Assembly (NCBI GenBank): GCA_030533445.1
Contig: CM060080.1
Span: 23,575,377-23,639,376 of the forward strand
DNA: 64,000 bases
Direction of reading: 5' to 3'
DNA from: Cyprinodon diabolis
Taxonomy: Eukaryota > Chordata > Actinopteri > Cyprinodontiformes > Cyprinodontidae
The notes beneath the pieces were generated by a model. It saw only the letters and a list, made by a program, of their open reading frames with translations. It was not told where the DNA came from and made no database searches. Each line of letters begins with the position of its first letter. Positions within the stretch are counted from its first letter, which is position 1. Both the position numbers and the translations under genes were made by a program. This document shows, piece by piece, positions 27,191 through 43,200 of the stretch.

Positions 27191-27272
27191 ATTCAGATTA
27201 GCAAACTCTATTCAGGTTTGAATTGCTTAAATATAGAACTTGATTAAATAAAAACAATTTATCATTTTAAAA

Positions 27273-27274
<2 letters not shown>

Positions 27275-27346
<72 letters not shown>
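27275..27346. repeat. (TA)36 microsatellite
   Basis: Uninterrupted TA dinucleotide tract of 72 bp, likely polymorphic in length. It lies upstream of sync. Confidence 0.97.
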
Positions 27347-27350
<4 letters not shown>

Positions 27351-28443
27351 TTGCATTTTACTGACGAATATTCATAATTCCATTATGTTGAAATTTTTCA
27401 CATTTTGTCATGTTAAAAGCACTAACTCTGCTGCTATTTATATAATAACTCAAAGTGATGTATCTGTAAAGTGGAGGCAAAGTGATACATGTTTTTATAT
27501 TTCAAGAATCAAGCATTCCCTCACCATAATGCTACATGTTTCTTGAAACATTTACTTTAATATTTCAGTAGTCCCCTACATGGTTAGTCTTAGGATGGAG
27601 TGAGAATACTTCCAGAGAAATCCAAAATGTGACAAAAGGCCGGGTTACAAGTTCAATGGTGTTAATAATTTTTTAAGGCACTATATGACTCACAAGGACT
27701 TTTCAGACTACAGTATCTCATTTATACTTCTCATATATGGATGTAATTCTTCTCTGTGTCCAGTTAGCACTAATTTCCATTTGTCTGTGGGAAGCTTGAT
27801 AGACAGTATGCAAAACTGCAGAAACAAATGTGTTCATTAATCATGCAAACTCTACTTGTACAGTGACGCTGGTTGCACTTCCTTACTAATGTTGCAATGT
27901 TTTCCTGCATGATTTATACTTAAAAGTTGAGGAAATAAGTTGCTTTCCACCAGAATAATCACTGGAAAACTAAAGCATGCAAACATGAGCTGTTGATGAG
28001 TTTAAATATAGACTCTTATGCCCTGCATTAGGTGGTGCATCCTGGGCATGTAGGCTAGTCTGCTCCCAACACTGACGCAGTTTGTGATCCCTTGAGATAG
28101 TCTAAGATAGAGTTTCCCCTTCATGCCTCCTGCGTTATTAATAAACACAAAGTTAAACAGTATTTTCCTGAGGACATACAAACAGCAAAGAACTACTTTG
28201 AGGTGCAAACCAAGCTGTAAGACTGAAACACTGGGGCTGTCATCTCCAAAACAGTGAGTAGGCCATGTTTGATTTGAGTTGTTAATCATCTCTTTGAAAG
28301 CCAGCAGCAGCTGCAGTAGGAATCGTTAATTAGCCTAAATTGGCTTTTTAAGACGTGATTAGATTATTAAAACCACTCTGTCATTTAAGGTTGCTTATTC
28401 ACTGATTAATAAGTTTAAAGTTGTTTTTTTGTTTCAGTTTGTT

Positions 28444-29069
28444 ATGAACAGAAAACAACAAGTGGAGGATGGTAACAACTATAAATCTATTGAGGAATTA
28501 CTGTACAGTGATGAAGTTTCAACACAGCATGCACAGACCGTCTTTGAAACAGAGGCTGTTTTCAACCCGTATGACCCAACATGGCTGAATACAGTGAAGA
28601 TTAACCAGATGGGGATGAAAGCTCTGGGGGAACTTTTTGAGTACTGGATCCAGCAAGTGTCAGGTCTGGAGAGGGAGAGGGACAAGCTGATCCAGGAGCT
28701 TCTGAGTCTGCAGGACCCTAGGCTGCAGGTTGTGGAGTACCTTAGAGGAAAGCAAAGGGAGGCAAATAGGCTCCTCAGTCAGGCTCAGCTGGATTATGCT
28801 GCTGTTCATAAGGAAGTGCAGCAGGTGAAGAGGAAACTATTCAGCACAGCCAGAGACTGCATCCAGAGTCAGGTGATGCTGGCTGCGCAAGAGTACGAAG
28901 TGGCTCAGTGTGCTATTACACAGGCATGTACACACTTCTTTCTGCCCCTGAAATGTTTTTTCTGATTCTCAACTCTTTAACCTCATCTTTGTGTGCATAG
29001 TTATGTCTGTCTTTGGTAGATAAAGCTAACAAATGTTATAGAGTTCTTAAACTTCACAAGTAAAGATTA

Positions 29070-29157
<88 letters not shown>

Positions 29158-32100
29158 CGCCTTTGGAGCGCAAACTCCTTATGTCAGGTTAGCTGGAATG
29201 TTGTAGAAAATCTAAATGCAGAGACGGAAGCAGAGAATTTTATTACTTGTAGGTTTAATCACGTTGGTGGCAACAGAAGGATGAATCCAGACTGAACATG
29301 CAGGGAACTTAGGGACCAAAATGAGGAGGAACATAAATAAAGGAACATAAATAAAAATAAAGAGAATCCAGCAATGATGAACTGCAAATAATGAGTATAT
29401 ATGGGAGATAGGAAAAAGAGTGGAGTAATCAGTTAATTGGGAGCAGGTGTGAATAGAAACAGAATTAAGAAACTAATCACTACAAAATAAGGAATTACCA
29501 AGGGAAACCCTAGATGATAAAAGAGGGGACTAGAAATAACTCAATCCATGGAAAACATAAGGATAAGAGAAAGAATAACTTACTAAAACTAACCCAAAAA
29601 ATAAATAATACCAAAAAAACAGATAAGCGTTCTTGTAAAGTCAATAATTAAAAAAAGATACAAATCTTGAATAATTATAAATTATGAATGTTTTGCTTTT
29701 TAATCAAGATATCACTCTTTACATACAAATACGTTTTACTAAATGTTATTATCATGTTACTGTAGATTGTTTTATTTTATTAATTCTTCTGTCGAGCAAA
29801 CAGCAGTAAATGCCAAAAAATAATTAAAACATTAAAGGTACACCTGATTTTTTTTTTTGTTTGCAGGCGACAACAATTATAGTTCTGGTCATCATAAATC
29901 TGTTGTCCACAAAAGAATCTAGAAAGTGTGATTAACTCTAATACCCTTATATCAAATCCAGGGCAATAAGCTGTTTTTAGAAGTAGCCGGACGGAGCTTG
30001 AGGAATTTCTTAAAGAAAATATTTTTAAGAAGATGTTGTATAGATGTGATATACAGTGAGAAAAATAAGTATTTGAACACCCGGCTATTTTGCAAGTTCT
30101 CCCACTTCAAAATCATGAAGGGGTCTCTGAAATTGACATCGTAAGTGCATGTCTACTGTGAGAGACATAATCCAAAAAAACTCCAGAAATCCCAATATTT
30201 GATTTTTTAAACTATTAATTAGTTTGATACAGCTGCAAATAAGTATTTGAACGCCTGTCTATCAGCTAGAATTCTGACCCTCAAATACCTGTTAGTCTGT
30301 CTTCAAAATGTTCACCTCCACTCCATTTATCATCCTAAATTAGATGCACCTGTGTGAGGGTTACTGTTTGTAGTACATTAAGATGTCATGCTTTGAAATC
30401 ATGCACGCAACAGAGGGTTCCTCTGCTTAAACCAGCACATGTCAAGGCCCATCTTAGGTTTGCCAATGACCATTTGGATGATCCAGAGCAGGGGCGCAAC
30501 TACATATTTTTGAGGTGGATGCGAAAACACATAATCAGCGCCCCCCTACAGTAACCAATCTCGTTCAACTTTCTTATCTCCATTAGACAATAAACGAAAA
30601 CAGTATCCTTTGGAAAAACACCTATTACTCTTCTCTGCTCTTGGATACTGGCCATCAGAAACCTTCATTGGGCCATTTTCAACCACGTACTGCCTAAATA
30701 TGTCCCCCATTTTGTGTGGTAAAGGCCATTCAGATGGATCTTTTCAATAAAGCCTTGTCTCAGCACTCTCCTCTGCAGCTCTCTGCTCCTCTCCCTCTTC
30801 ATCATCTGAACCTCTATGCTCCTCTCCCTCTTCTTCATCATCTGGTCCTCTCTGCTCCTCTCCCTCATCTGCACCTTTCTGTTCCACATTCTCCCAATTT
30901 TCCCAAAAAAGAACACAATGAGAGATGGTCATCAGAAGTTCAAACCATTATGGTATATATGTTTTTGCTGCCTCCCTAATGTATTTGTTCCTACCCGATG
31001 TCCTCACTTGTCTCTTCTATCACCGACCTCATGTCTGTCTCCTTCACCCCTTGTCTGTGGCGTTCTCCACTAAGTCATATGGTCAAAACGCATCATATAT
31101 TAGTTGTAAAAATTACAGATCTTAATACAGTTTTTAAAAATAATGTTTAAACATTAACGATTGGGATTAAGTAGCTGTTCCCTCACTTCCACCTAATATT
31201 AGACCAACCTGTTGTTTTCCCCTGTCTGTCCTGATTCTTCCTCTGTCATCTTCTCTTCTTTCTCTCCATCCTCACAGCTGAATTAAATTAATTTTATGTT
31301 AATTAGGGTTAAAAAATACAGCAGTCGAACTACAATAAAAATTCATCTTTAAATTTGAATGATCTTCTTGTTGGATAACAGTTACTGGCTGGACACTGCA
31401 TCTGATCTGACTTATCAGATACATCACAACACCACTGTAGTGATACTGAATAAAACATTTAAACTCAAGTGTTCCCCTGCCAAAAAGGTTGGTAACATGG
31501 ATCACCGAGTCTAAGGGCTATAATGACACTGGATTCATGTGTCTGATACTCACATAAACTTGTACAACTCATCTTTAATTTAAAAAAATCAATAATAAGA
31601 AATATACATATGAGTGAATAAATTGCAGCTATAAGCATTGGACCATAGCTGGGCACTGGCCAAGACATTTTAGCTTTCCTGTGTTAATATTTCACAAGTT
31701 TTATTTCGGTCATTCTTACACTTAGTGTGTGGATATGTGTGTGTTACAGGCGTATGTATCAGATATTCCTAGAAATACGGAACAAATCGCGTTCCTTATC
31801 GCTTCAAAAGGGGACGCAACATTTAATAGCCAAATATGGGATGACTCTGTATTAGGCTAGCTTTATCTAACCTGAATATTTACAACCCTCCTGCCCTGTT
31901 GTCGATACACTGACAGAACTTACCTACTGTCTTTCAACCACATTGAAAGGCTTTTTTTCATCCCGCCAACAACTTTATCCTTCTCCCTTTTTCTTTTTTG
32001 CGCTCCGGATATTTTGTTTTTCTGGCGCTCCATCTTGCTGTTAAGTGTGCACTACGAGTGGTTGTCGAAGATAAAAAAAGAAAATAAAAAAAAAATAAAA

Positions 32101-34117
32101 AACACGCCTGAGTGCGCCTCTTATGGGCGCGTGCGCAAGCCACCTGTGGGAAGGGAGAGCGACAGGAGGGTAGGTGAAGGGGGCGCATAATCAGTGGGGG
32201 CGCATCAGAGGGGCGCATAATCAATGCTGTCTCTCTGTTATTGATTGTTTTATGCTGTTAAATATAGAAAATGACAACTAGAAAAATGTATTTTCTAGAG
32301 GGGGTTTTTGACGCCCCCTGGAGTGCAGCGCCCCTATGCGTTGCATGCGCTGCATACTCAGTTTTTGCGCCACTGATCCAGAGGAGTCATTGGAGAAAGT
32401 CATGTGGTCAGATTAGACCAAAATAAAACTTTTTGATCATAATTCTACTAACTGTGTTTGGATGAAGAAGAATGATGAGCACCATCCCAAGAATACCATC
32501 CTTACTGTGAAGCATGGGGGTGGTAGCATCATGCTTTGGGGATGTTTTTCTGCACATAGGACAGGGCGACTGCAATGTATTAAGGAGAGGATGACCGTGG
32601 CCATATATTGCAAGATTTTGTGGAACAACCTCCTGTCTTCAGTTAGAGCATTGAAGATGGGTGAAGGCTGGGTCTTCCAACATGACAATGACCCGAAGCA
32701 CACAGCCAGGATAACCAAGGAGTGGCTCTGTAAGAAGCATATCAAGGTTCTGGTGTGGCCTAGACAGTCTCCAGACCTAAACCCAATAGAGAGTATTTGG
32801 AGGGAGCTCAAACTCCATGTTTATCAGTGACAGCTCAGAAAACTGACTGATCTAGAGTAGATCTGTGTGGAGGAGTGAGCCAAAATCCCTCCTTCAGGGT
32901 GTGCAAACCTGGTGAAAGACTACAGGAAATGTTTGACCTCTGCAATTGCAAACAAAGGCTACTGTACAAAATATTAACTTTGATTTTCTCGGTTGTCCAA
33001 ATAATTATTTGCAGCTGTATCATACAAATAGATAGTTTTAAAAAATCATACATTGTGATTTCTGTTTTTTTTTTTTTTTTTTCAAAACAATGTCTCTCAC
33101 AGTGGACATGATGACAATTTCAGATCCCTCCATGATTTCTAAGTGGGAGAGCTTGCAAGATAGCAAATGCTTCCCTCACTGTAGCTGCTAGAGACATACC
33201 CCCTGAAGACTTTCAGCCTCTATAGTTTTACAAAGTATTAAATCTCATAGTTGTTTATGGAAAACAAGGGGTATGAATACTTCTAAAACACTGCTAATAC
33301 ATTTCCACTCAATACTTAATATCTTCTAAATCTTCTAAATACTTAATAAATATTCTCTATTTATTGATAGGAGGACCTCAAGGCCAGTCTCCATGTTCTG
33401 ACCCATGAGTTTCGCCAGCTGAAGGATAACCACCAGAATCAGCTGAACTATCTCAGAAATCAGGCCTCAAAGCCTTGCAGGTTGAGGGCCATGAGTGATG
33501 TCAGCCAGTGTCGACAGGCCTCCATCAGGCTGCAGCGGAGGCTCAGTGGAAGCATGATGGCACTGGAGGGCTGGTACGAACCCCGGATGGTGGCCCTGCT
33601 GAGGAGAAGGCAGGCCGCAGAGGAAGCATTGAGAAAATCCAAAGACCAGGCTTTGGACCTAAGAGATAGGCTGGCCCCTTTAAGAGAAGACGTAAAGAGG
33701 CTAGAGATGCATAAATCCTGTCTGGAGAAAAAGATCACTCTTATGACGACAGAGAGGGAGGAGAGAACGGCACATCACAAGGTAGGACTTGTCTGTACAG
33801 GGATGACAATTGGATGCAGTAAGTCCCAGACTGATGGTATGGTTTGTGCAGGAGACTGTGGAAAAACTACAAGACACACTGAAAGAATTAAAAGTGGAGT
33901 TTGAGGTCCAAAAGAACTATAGAAATAATTTGGAGGAGCTCATAGAGGGCCTGAAAACAGAACTCGTGTTTTTAAGGTAAATTTTCTTCAAGGTTTTTTG
34001 GCTTCCTCTGATGACCTAGAAGATAAATAAGTGAAAAACATTTTATTTTGCAGAGGCAGGGATGAACCACGTAACATCTCTGAAGAGGAAGAACAATTAT
34101 CTGTCTCCAGAGGGTGA
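28444..34117 (+). CDS. sync: Syncoilin, intermediate-filament protein (4 coding exons)
   Basis: Coding exons are 28444-28923 (exon from acceptor 28437), 33371-33781, 33852-33976 and 34054-34117. They join in frame to about 359 residues. Key matches to syncoilin include [32 protein letters not shown], the [20 protein letters not shown] block, and a C-terminal coil ending KTELVFLR. The protein is almost entirely heptad-rich coiled coil, as expected for a type III-like filament partner at muscle Z-lines and the dystrophin complex. It is shorter than the roughly 480-residue human protein and lacks its long acidic N-terminal region. The exon bearing ATG 28444 follows an acceptor after only 6 nt, so an upstream exon exists and could add residues. 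The first mapped intron uses CAG|GCATGT, a GC donor: phase 0 is required and no usable GT donor fits. It hosts the nested transposons. The stop TGA overlaps a GGTGAGA donor-like motif, so an alternative longer C-terminus is possible. Confidence 0.9.
29073..29157. repeat. TA microsatellite in sync intron
   Basis: Nearly uninterrupted TA tract of about 85 bp with one TTT interruption near 29142. Intronic. Confidence 0.95.
29158..29560 (-). mobile_element. Possible interspersed repeat, LTR-like
   Basis: Read on the minus strand, blocks such as CACCTGCTCCCAATTAACTG and CCCTAGGGTTTCCC-like text resemble sequence I associate with LTRs of fish retrotransposons. No LTR pair, primer site or coding region was found, and the boundaries are guesses. 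Confidence 0.3.
30489..32375. mobile_element. hAT-type element, 1887 bp, nested in the Tc1 element
   Basis: TIRs are CAGGGGCGCAACTAC on the left and CAGTGGCGCAAAAAC as the inverse of the right end. An exact 8-bp duplication, ATCCAGAG, lies at 30481-30488 and 32376-32383, where it splits the Tc1 element. The interior has GC-box-like GGGCGCATAATC repeats near 32180-32225. It also has a minus-strand tandem repeat (30760-30890) that would read as an Asp/Glu-rich peptide. No intact transposase is visible, so it is probably a deletion derivative. Confidence 0.9.
30760..30890 (-). repeat. Acid-residue-coding tandem repeat inside hAT element
   Basis: About three and a half diverged units of roughly 33-36 bp, built from the motif CTGCTCCTCTCCCTCTTCAT on the plus strand. 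In one minus-strand frame they read as [22 protein letters not shown] repeats. The frame is open for about 60 codons around them. It may be leftover N-terminal transposase coding or simply low-complexity sequence. Confidence 0.6.
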
Positions 34118-35020
34118 GAGCAGAGCAAACAGTACATCCCACTATAGTATCTGCAGTGCAATCTTTACAGCATGGTCTCTGTTATCCAGCTATTTGGGTC
34201 TTTTTTAGACGTTTCCTAAATCAGTTAAACGTTTCCAGGATCATCGAGAACACACAAAAAAAATAAATCTACCGTCCGAGCTTAGCTCCATTATTATTGC
34301 GACCACTTTATCTGACAGTGAAAAAAAGATAATCAGTATGATTCTGTCACCACCATGCTAAACTGTTTAGATTTGTAAATATGTATATTTAATGTCCCCA
34401 TAAACTCATACCTCTGTGCAAAAACTGCAAGCTTTTCTTCAGCCATTCAAATTTCCGCCTGGCTGGCAGGATTTTTTTAAATGGCACCTCCTGAGTCCAC
34501 GATGATGTGAAAATAGCATTACTGTGGACAGTGACACTGGTGTTCCAGTGGTTTCCAGTTTAAAAGTTTGGAGAATTTATTGGTTATGTTTTACATTCAG
34601 AATCATATCCATTACTCTGGCTACATTTTAGAAAAAAGTCAAAACTTGGTCTGCAGGTTAACTTGACTAACATGCTTTTCACTCACCCTTGACCTTCACA
34701 TCTCAATCCTAATGGGCTCCACAGGTTTTGCAGAAAATATCCAGCCTCATGCCAGGACTTCATTGAAGGCAACAAATGGGATTTCCATGCACAACAAAAA
34801 CCCAACCTATTCTAGTATACAAAACTCCAGAAATGGGAAAAATAAAGTATCTATAATGAACTGTTTCACCCATCTCCTGCCAATTCATAGCAATGGTTTA
34901 CCATGTTATCATGGATCCATATTATATTCATACACGTGTATATTAATTTCTAAAAAAAAAAAAAAAAAAAAAGATGGCAGCTCACTCTGAAAAGCAGGAG
35001 ACAACTTTTCTGTAAATATT
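34118..35020. other. Convergent 3' region between sync and rbbp4
   Basis: The first part should be the sync 3'UTR; a possible AATAAA lies at 34262-34267. A run of about 21 A lies at 34952-34972. No coding frame is recognised here. The two genes point at each other, with stops about 1.37 kb apart. Confidence 0.55.
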
Positions 35021-35026
35021 TTTATT
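35021..35026 (-). terminator. rbbp4 polyadenylation signal
   Basis: AATAAA on the minus strand (TTTATT on plus), about 460 bp downstream of the rbbp4 stop codon, giving a plausible 3'UTR length. No competing closer hexamer was noted. Confidence 0.6.
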
Positions 35027-35483
35027 ATGAATATACTTAGATACACAAAAGTTCAGATGCAGCACAGGGGAACAAAATGCTGAAGAAACAAAAACACGAA
35101 CAAGTGACAACACACAAGCTGGAAAATTCTCCTACAAATATCAAGCAAACAAAAATGGAAAACCAACAGTATGTACAATTGTATTAAAAGTGGATCATTG
35201 TGATCATTTTTCTGCTCAGCTAACAAGAAGAAAGGAAACTGATAACAGCAGACATACGATGGTTTCATCACAAACCACGGATGATTGAGAAAACAAAACA
35301 AACCTAAATGGTATTTTAAAATCAGAACGAAGTGGGTGTCACTTGAAATATGTCAAAACACCTGATGGTGCAAAACTTTTTTTTTTAAACACTTTCACAA
35401 GGTCTCACTGCTAATGAAAGCAGATGTGAGAAAGTGATCTGTTTCTAACAAGCAGGTCATAAGAAGCCCGGTCTCAGCTGGAC

Positions 35484-39391
<3,908 letters not shown>

Positions 39392-39570
39392 TTCTTTGTT
39401 GGTGGATAAACTATTCGGGCAAAAAGAAGTATTTTTGGGGAGAGCGCAAAGAAGACAGCACGGAGATCCGCAATGGCGCCAACTCCACAGAACACCAGCG
39501 GCCAATCAGCACGCAGCAAAAATCGACAGGAAGTCCTTATGACAGTGGATCCGGAAGAGCTGAAACGCAA
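39392..39570. promoter_or_regulatory. rbbp4/zbtb8os divergent promoter region
   Basis: A GC-richer segment just upstream of the rbbp4 ATG contains a CCAAT box (GGCCAATCAG, about 39499-39508), an E2F-like TTGGCGCC on the minus strand (about 39474-39482) and ETS-like AGGAAGT and CCGGAAG motifs (about 39529-39556). No TATA box is evident. RBBP4 and ZBTB8OS are head-to-head in human too, which supports a shared bidirectional promoter. The zbtb8os transcription start was not located. Confidence 0.6.
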
Positions 39571-39714
39571 GACAGGCCAAGAATTGAGTCTTAAAGGGAT
39601 ATTGGGAAATGAAGGAAATATAAAGAATATTCACAGAATAAGGAAAACATTGTTTATTTATCTACAGAATTCAAAATAAAAAAATAGAATTTGATGTAAG
39701 GTAATGTTGCTACA

Positions 39715-39795
39715 AACTCATGTACAGTGGGTGGCGGTATGTACCTTAAAGTTGCTTGCGATCCGCAATAATAAAAAAGACGAAGAAGAAGAACT
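39715..39795. mobile_element. Probable short interspersed repeat
   Basis: GTGGGTGGCGGTATGTACCT, a GTTGCTTGCGATCCGC block and a terminal GAAGAAGAAGAA run resemble a small repeat often seen near fish promoters. Family not identified; no target duplication placed. Confidence 0.35.
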
Positions 39796-40235
39796 AAAAC
39801 GCAACACAGAAAGTGGGAAATTGTAATATCATGTTTGTAACAGGCAAAATATTCTTGTTTTTTTATGTTTTCTCGCATAAGGTCGTCCAAATTTCAGTTT
39901 AAGATGTTGCGTGACAACAATTAGAAGAAACTATAAATAAACTAAATCATCTTACTTGTATGTATATCACGTTTACATGCTTTGGCATATTTCAGATGTG
40001 GAAATGTATATTTAACAACATGAGCATGGACTGAGAGTTCTGTATTAACATAAATACATTTAATACGGCGACCCCTTTCTTCCCTTTATTTTTATACTTT
40101 GTACAGTACCCTGACGTAGCTAATTAAATATATAGCTCAAACAAACTGCGAATGCACCATTAGCTCTAGCTCATCGACATGGTGTTTAGCAAACTCATTC
40201 CTTAATTTTTGATTTTTACTCAACTTATAGCTTTA

Positions 40236-43200
40236 ATGGACGACCGTGAGCTTGACCTGACTGGGGCACAGAAAGCTATCAAATCTAAATATCCTCCTAT
40301 CAACAAGAAATATGAGTGTAAGTTCAACATATGTAAGCTTTGCTTGTTCCATTTAGTTATACTTCAGAAAAAGTTAAACTGTAGGAACTCAAAACCTTTG
40401 GTGTAGATCTATGAAAACAAGAACTTTCTTCTCTCCTGCGATTTAAAATATCCAGCAGTCATATTAAAACTGATTAATAACTCGGTTCTACAGTCAGCTT
40501 GCTGCATGCCACCACGAGCTAATGCTAACCTAGCATTGGAGGTTCCTGTTTCATTAGCTCACAACAGTATTCTAGACTTAAGGCTTAACCATTTAGAAGT
40601 AAAAGCTGCTCTAGCTGATTTATATATATATTTATAGAGTTCCCCACTAGGGAGAGCAATATATCAAACCAGGTGCATTCAGAGCAGCTCCTAAACACCA
40701 CCTTGAAAGGTCACATGAAATCTCTGGGAAATGTGACCATTTCAAACCACCTGTTTGGTTCAAAAGATCCAGATTTGAATCAAACAGGCCTACCACAGCC
40801 TCACAGGGCTGCTTTGAAAGTTGTCTCTCAGATCAGGAGAAAACCTGTCCTATGACAGGGCCTGGAGAGAGTTATGGAGGGCTGCTTAACAGATAAAACA
40901 CAGGAGGAAGCAGTGAATTGAGGAGCGCTTCCATAATAACCCCCCACCCCCTACTGCCTGACACTTTGAACAGCTTCTTTGCAAGCTTGGATTTTCCAAG
41001 CAGTAGGAAGCCTGAACATCATCCACCATCAGAGCTGCAGCATCAGTCTCTGGTCCTTCAGCTATATGAGGTGAGCAGAATGAAAACCAGACATGGTCAG
41101 ACTCCCAAATCGTGTGAGGGCCAACTCAAAGTTTTTTTTTTTCAACTCATCTTTACCTCTCTCTGCAGCTTCCTGCAATCGATGTCAACCCGACCCCAGT
41201 CATCCCAAACTTGTTCAAGAGGATCCTTCTTAAATTAATCAAACATGCTGGCCTAGACAGCTGGCTATTCGCCTACAGGGAGAACCATTCTACGGAGTGA
41301 GCTGTCATCTTAGCACTACTAACGTATCTGATTCATCTGCAGCATCTTTTATCTTTTTTTTTATGATGCTTTTTTTGCTGTCGACACCTCTGTGGTTGGT
41401 TTAATATCAAATAATGAAGAGACTCTTCACACTTCTTCGTAGTGTGAAAGAGGAATTGCTTAGCATGGATTGTGGGATTCCTTGAGCCAGAACTGGACTC
41501 AATGAATGTTGCACGGTCCAGAAGAAGGCCAAAGGCATTGCTTTAGCTGAGATGTTTTTCCCTTTTCCACTAGCAAAACAATGCAGGAACATCACAACCA
41601 GAACAAATGGGTTTAAAAACTGTTTCTTTTCATGTGCTGTGAAATAAATGTTCCCCTTTGGAGACAGGAAATAGTCAATTCCATGATCAATGATCATTCA
41701 TAGGATGCACTAAGTGCAGTTTATGGGAATTCATCATTGTACGTCCCCAAGTATATATTTTTATACTTTTTTTTTTTCTAAGGGTGTTTTTCTTAGACTT
41801 AGACAGCTTTTATTGTCATTTTATACACAGAGTGTATACAAAACCAAATTTCGTTTTGTAATTTCATTTTGTACAGCTTTCAGACAGTAAATGAGCAATC
41901 AAATGTAAACAGTGTGGGAGAAAAAACATGGTGCAAAAACACGTTGATATTGAAGTTCAGCGCATTTCAAGACAGATAGATATGGTGCAGTATTTGGTTT
42001 GAACATTTAAAGTCTAAGCAAATAAAATCAATCACTTTTCCTCCTTCATATTTTTTAATAATCTATCTTTGTCTTTGTTCTATTTCTATATACTGTGAGC
42101 CAAACATCCTGACGAGAGATCTATAGCAAAATAATTATAACTGTTGATGTCATGTTAAACCTGTATCTCTTGTTCCATTTCAGACCTGGATCACACAGCA
42201 GATGTGCAGTGAGTTTTTCGTGGCCTGCTTCAGTAAATTCACGACCACCTCATGTTCAGCGATCGTCTTGATTTGTTTCATTTATTTATACTTTTCCAGA
42301 ATTCACTCCTGGGGAGACTCGTTGGAGGAGGCTTTTGAGCAGTGTGCAATGGGGATGTTTGGCTACATGACTGACACAGAGACAGTTGAACCGATCGATA
42401 CTGTTGAAGTGGAATCAGAGGGTGAGAAAGTGGCTGAAAGCAAACTGTGGCTTTGGTTTCATGTGATAGGCCAAACACACAAAAAAAGCAATGACGAAGT
42501 AGAACATATTTTACAAAAGAGAAGAAAATACAAGTATAACCTGCTACTTCATGCTGTGTTTCACTGTTTTGTTTGGATTTAAAATTATCTGTGGATTTCA
42601 CTATTTCTTTTTTGTTTTACATAGAACAAATTCTAAATTCACCCTCATAATAATTAGGAAATTATGAACTTTGCTTTAAAGCTAAGTCAGTGCCTGGAAA
42701 ACAGCCAGATTAAATCACATGTCTAGCAATGGTGCCTAGAAGAGTGATCATCATATATGAATGAAACCACTACTTGATTACATGCTAAGATGAGATATCT
42801 AAGATGTTAAATGCATAATTAAACCTCCCTGGGTGAAAAAAAACAAGTTAATATGTATAATTTAGTATATATAATTAGGCTTTTGTATGTAAACAGGAAA
42901 CGTCTTTTTTTATTTTTGGCCTTGTTGATGTTTTTTAAAATTTTTTATTGGAATTAATTTATTTGGTAATGAAACGGATCAGAGCAACATCTGCCCTCTG
43001 TTATCTTCACCGAGACAAGAGCACATGCTATGCCAACATCTAATTTTAAAACTGTGAATAAAACTCAGGTAGTTCTAATGAGGATTTCAAAGATTCCACT
43101 AGGATGAGGTGTAAGGATATAAATTTTCCTTAATTTTCTCTTCCAAAAACACCCCAAACAGCAAGGTAGGAAATCTGATGATCCAGTTAAAATTCAAAAA

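Larger units (their letters stand above)
30054..33181 (+). mobile_element. Tc1-like transposon interrupted by a hAT element
   Basis: Ends are CAGTGAGAAAAATAAGTATT and its inverse TTCCCTCACTG, each abutting a TA (30052-30053 and 33182-33183), the Tc1/mariner target duplication. Taking out the hAT insertion and one 8-bp duplication leaves about 1.23 kb, shorter than the roughly 1.6 kb of complete fish Tc1 elements. Only the C-terminal half of the DD34E transposase is legible. It includes an MWSD block near 32402, [26 protein letters not shown] and [15 protein letters not shown] (to about 32828). The N-terminal DNA-binding part is deleted and a stop breaks the frame. The element lies in the sync intron, in the sense orientation, and is inactive. 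Confidence 0.88.

Noticed and set aside
27275..27346. CRISPR-like or tandem array
   Set aside because: Plain TA dinucleotide microsatellite without spacers. No CRISPR-like structure occurs anywhere in the window.
39473..39679. Plus-strand frame starting ATGGCGCC as first exon of zbtb8os
   Set aside because: The peptide does not resemble archease, the frame runs into intergenic repeat sequence, and no donor joins it in phase to 40231.
42202..42582. 126-codon continuous frame as a single archease exon
   Set aside because: The ends of this frame are intronic; the family alignment demands splicing at 42208, 42300 and 42421.
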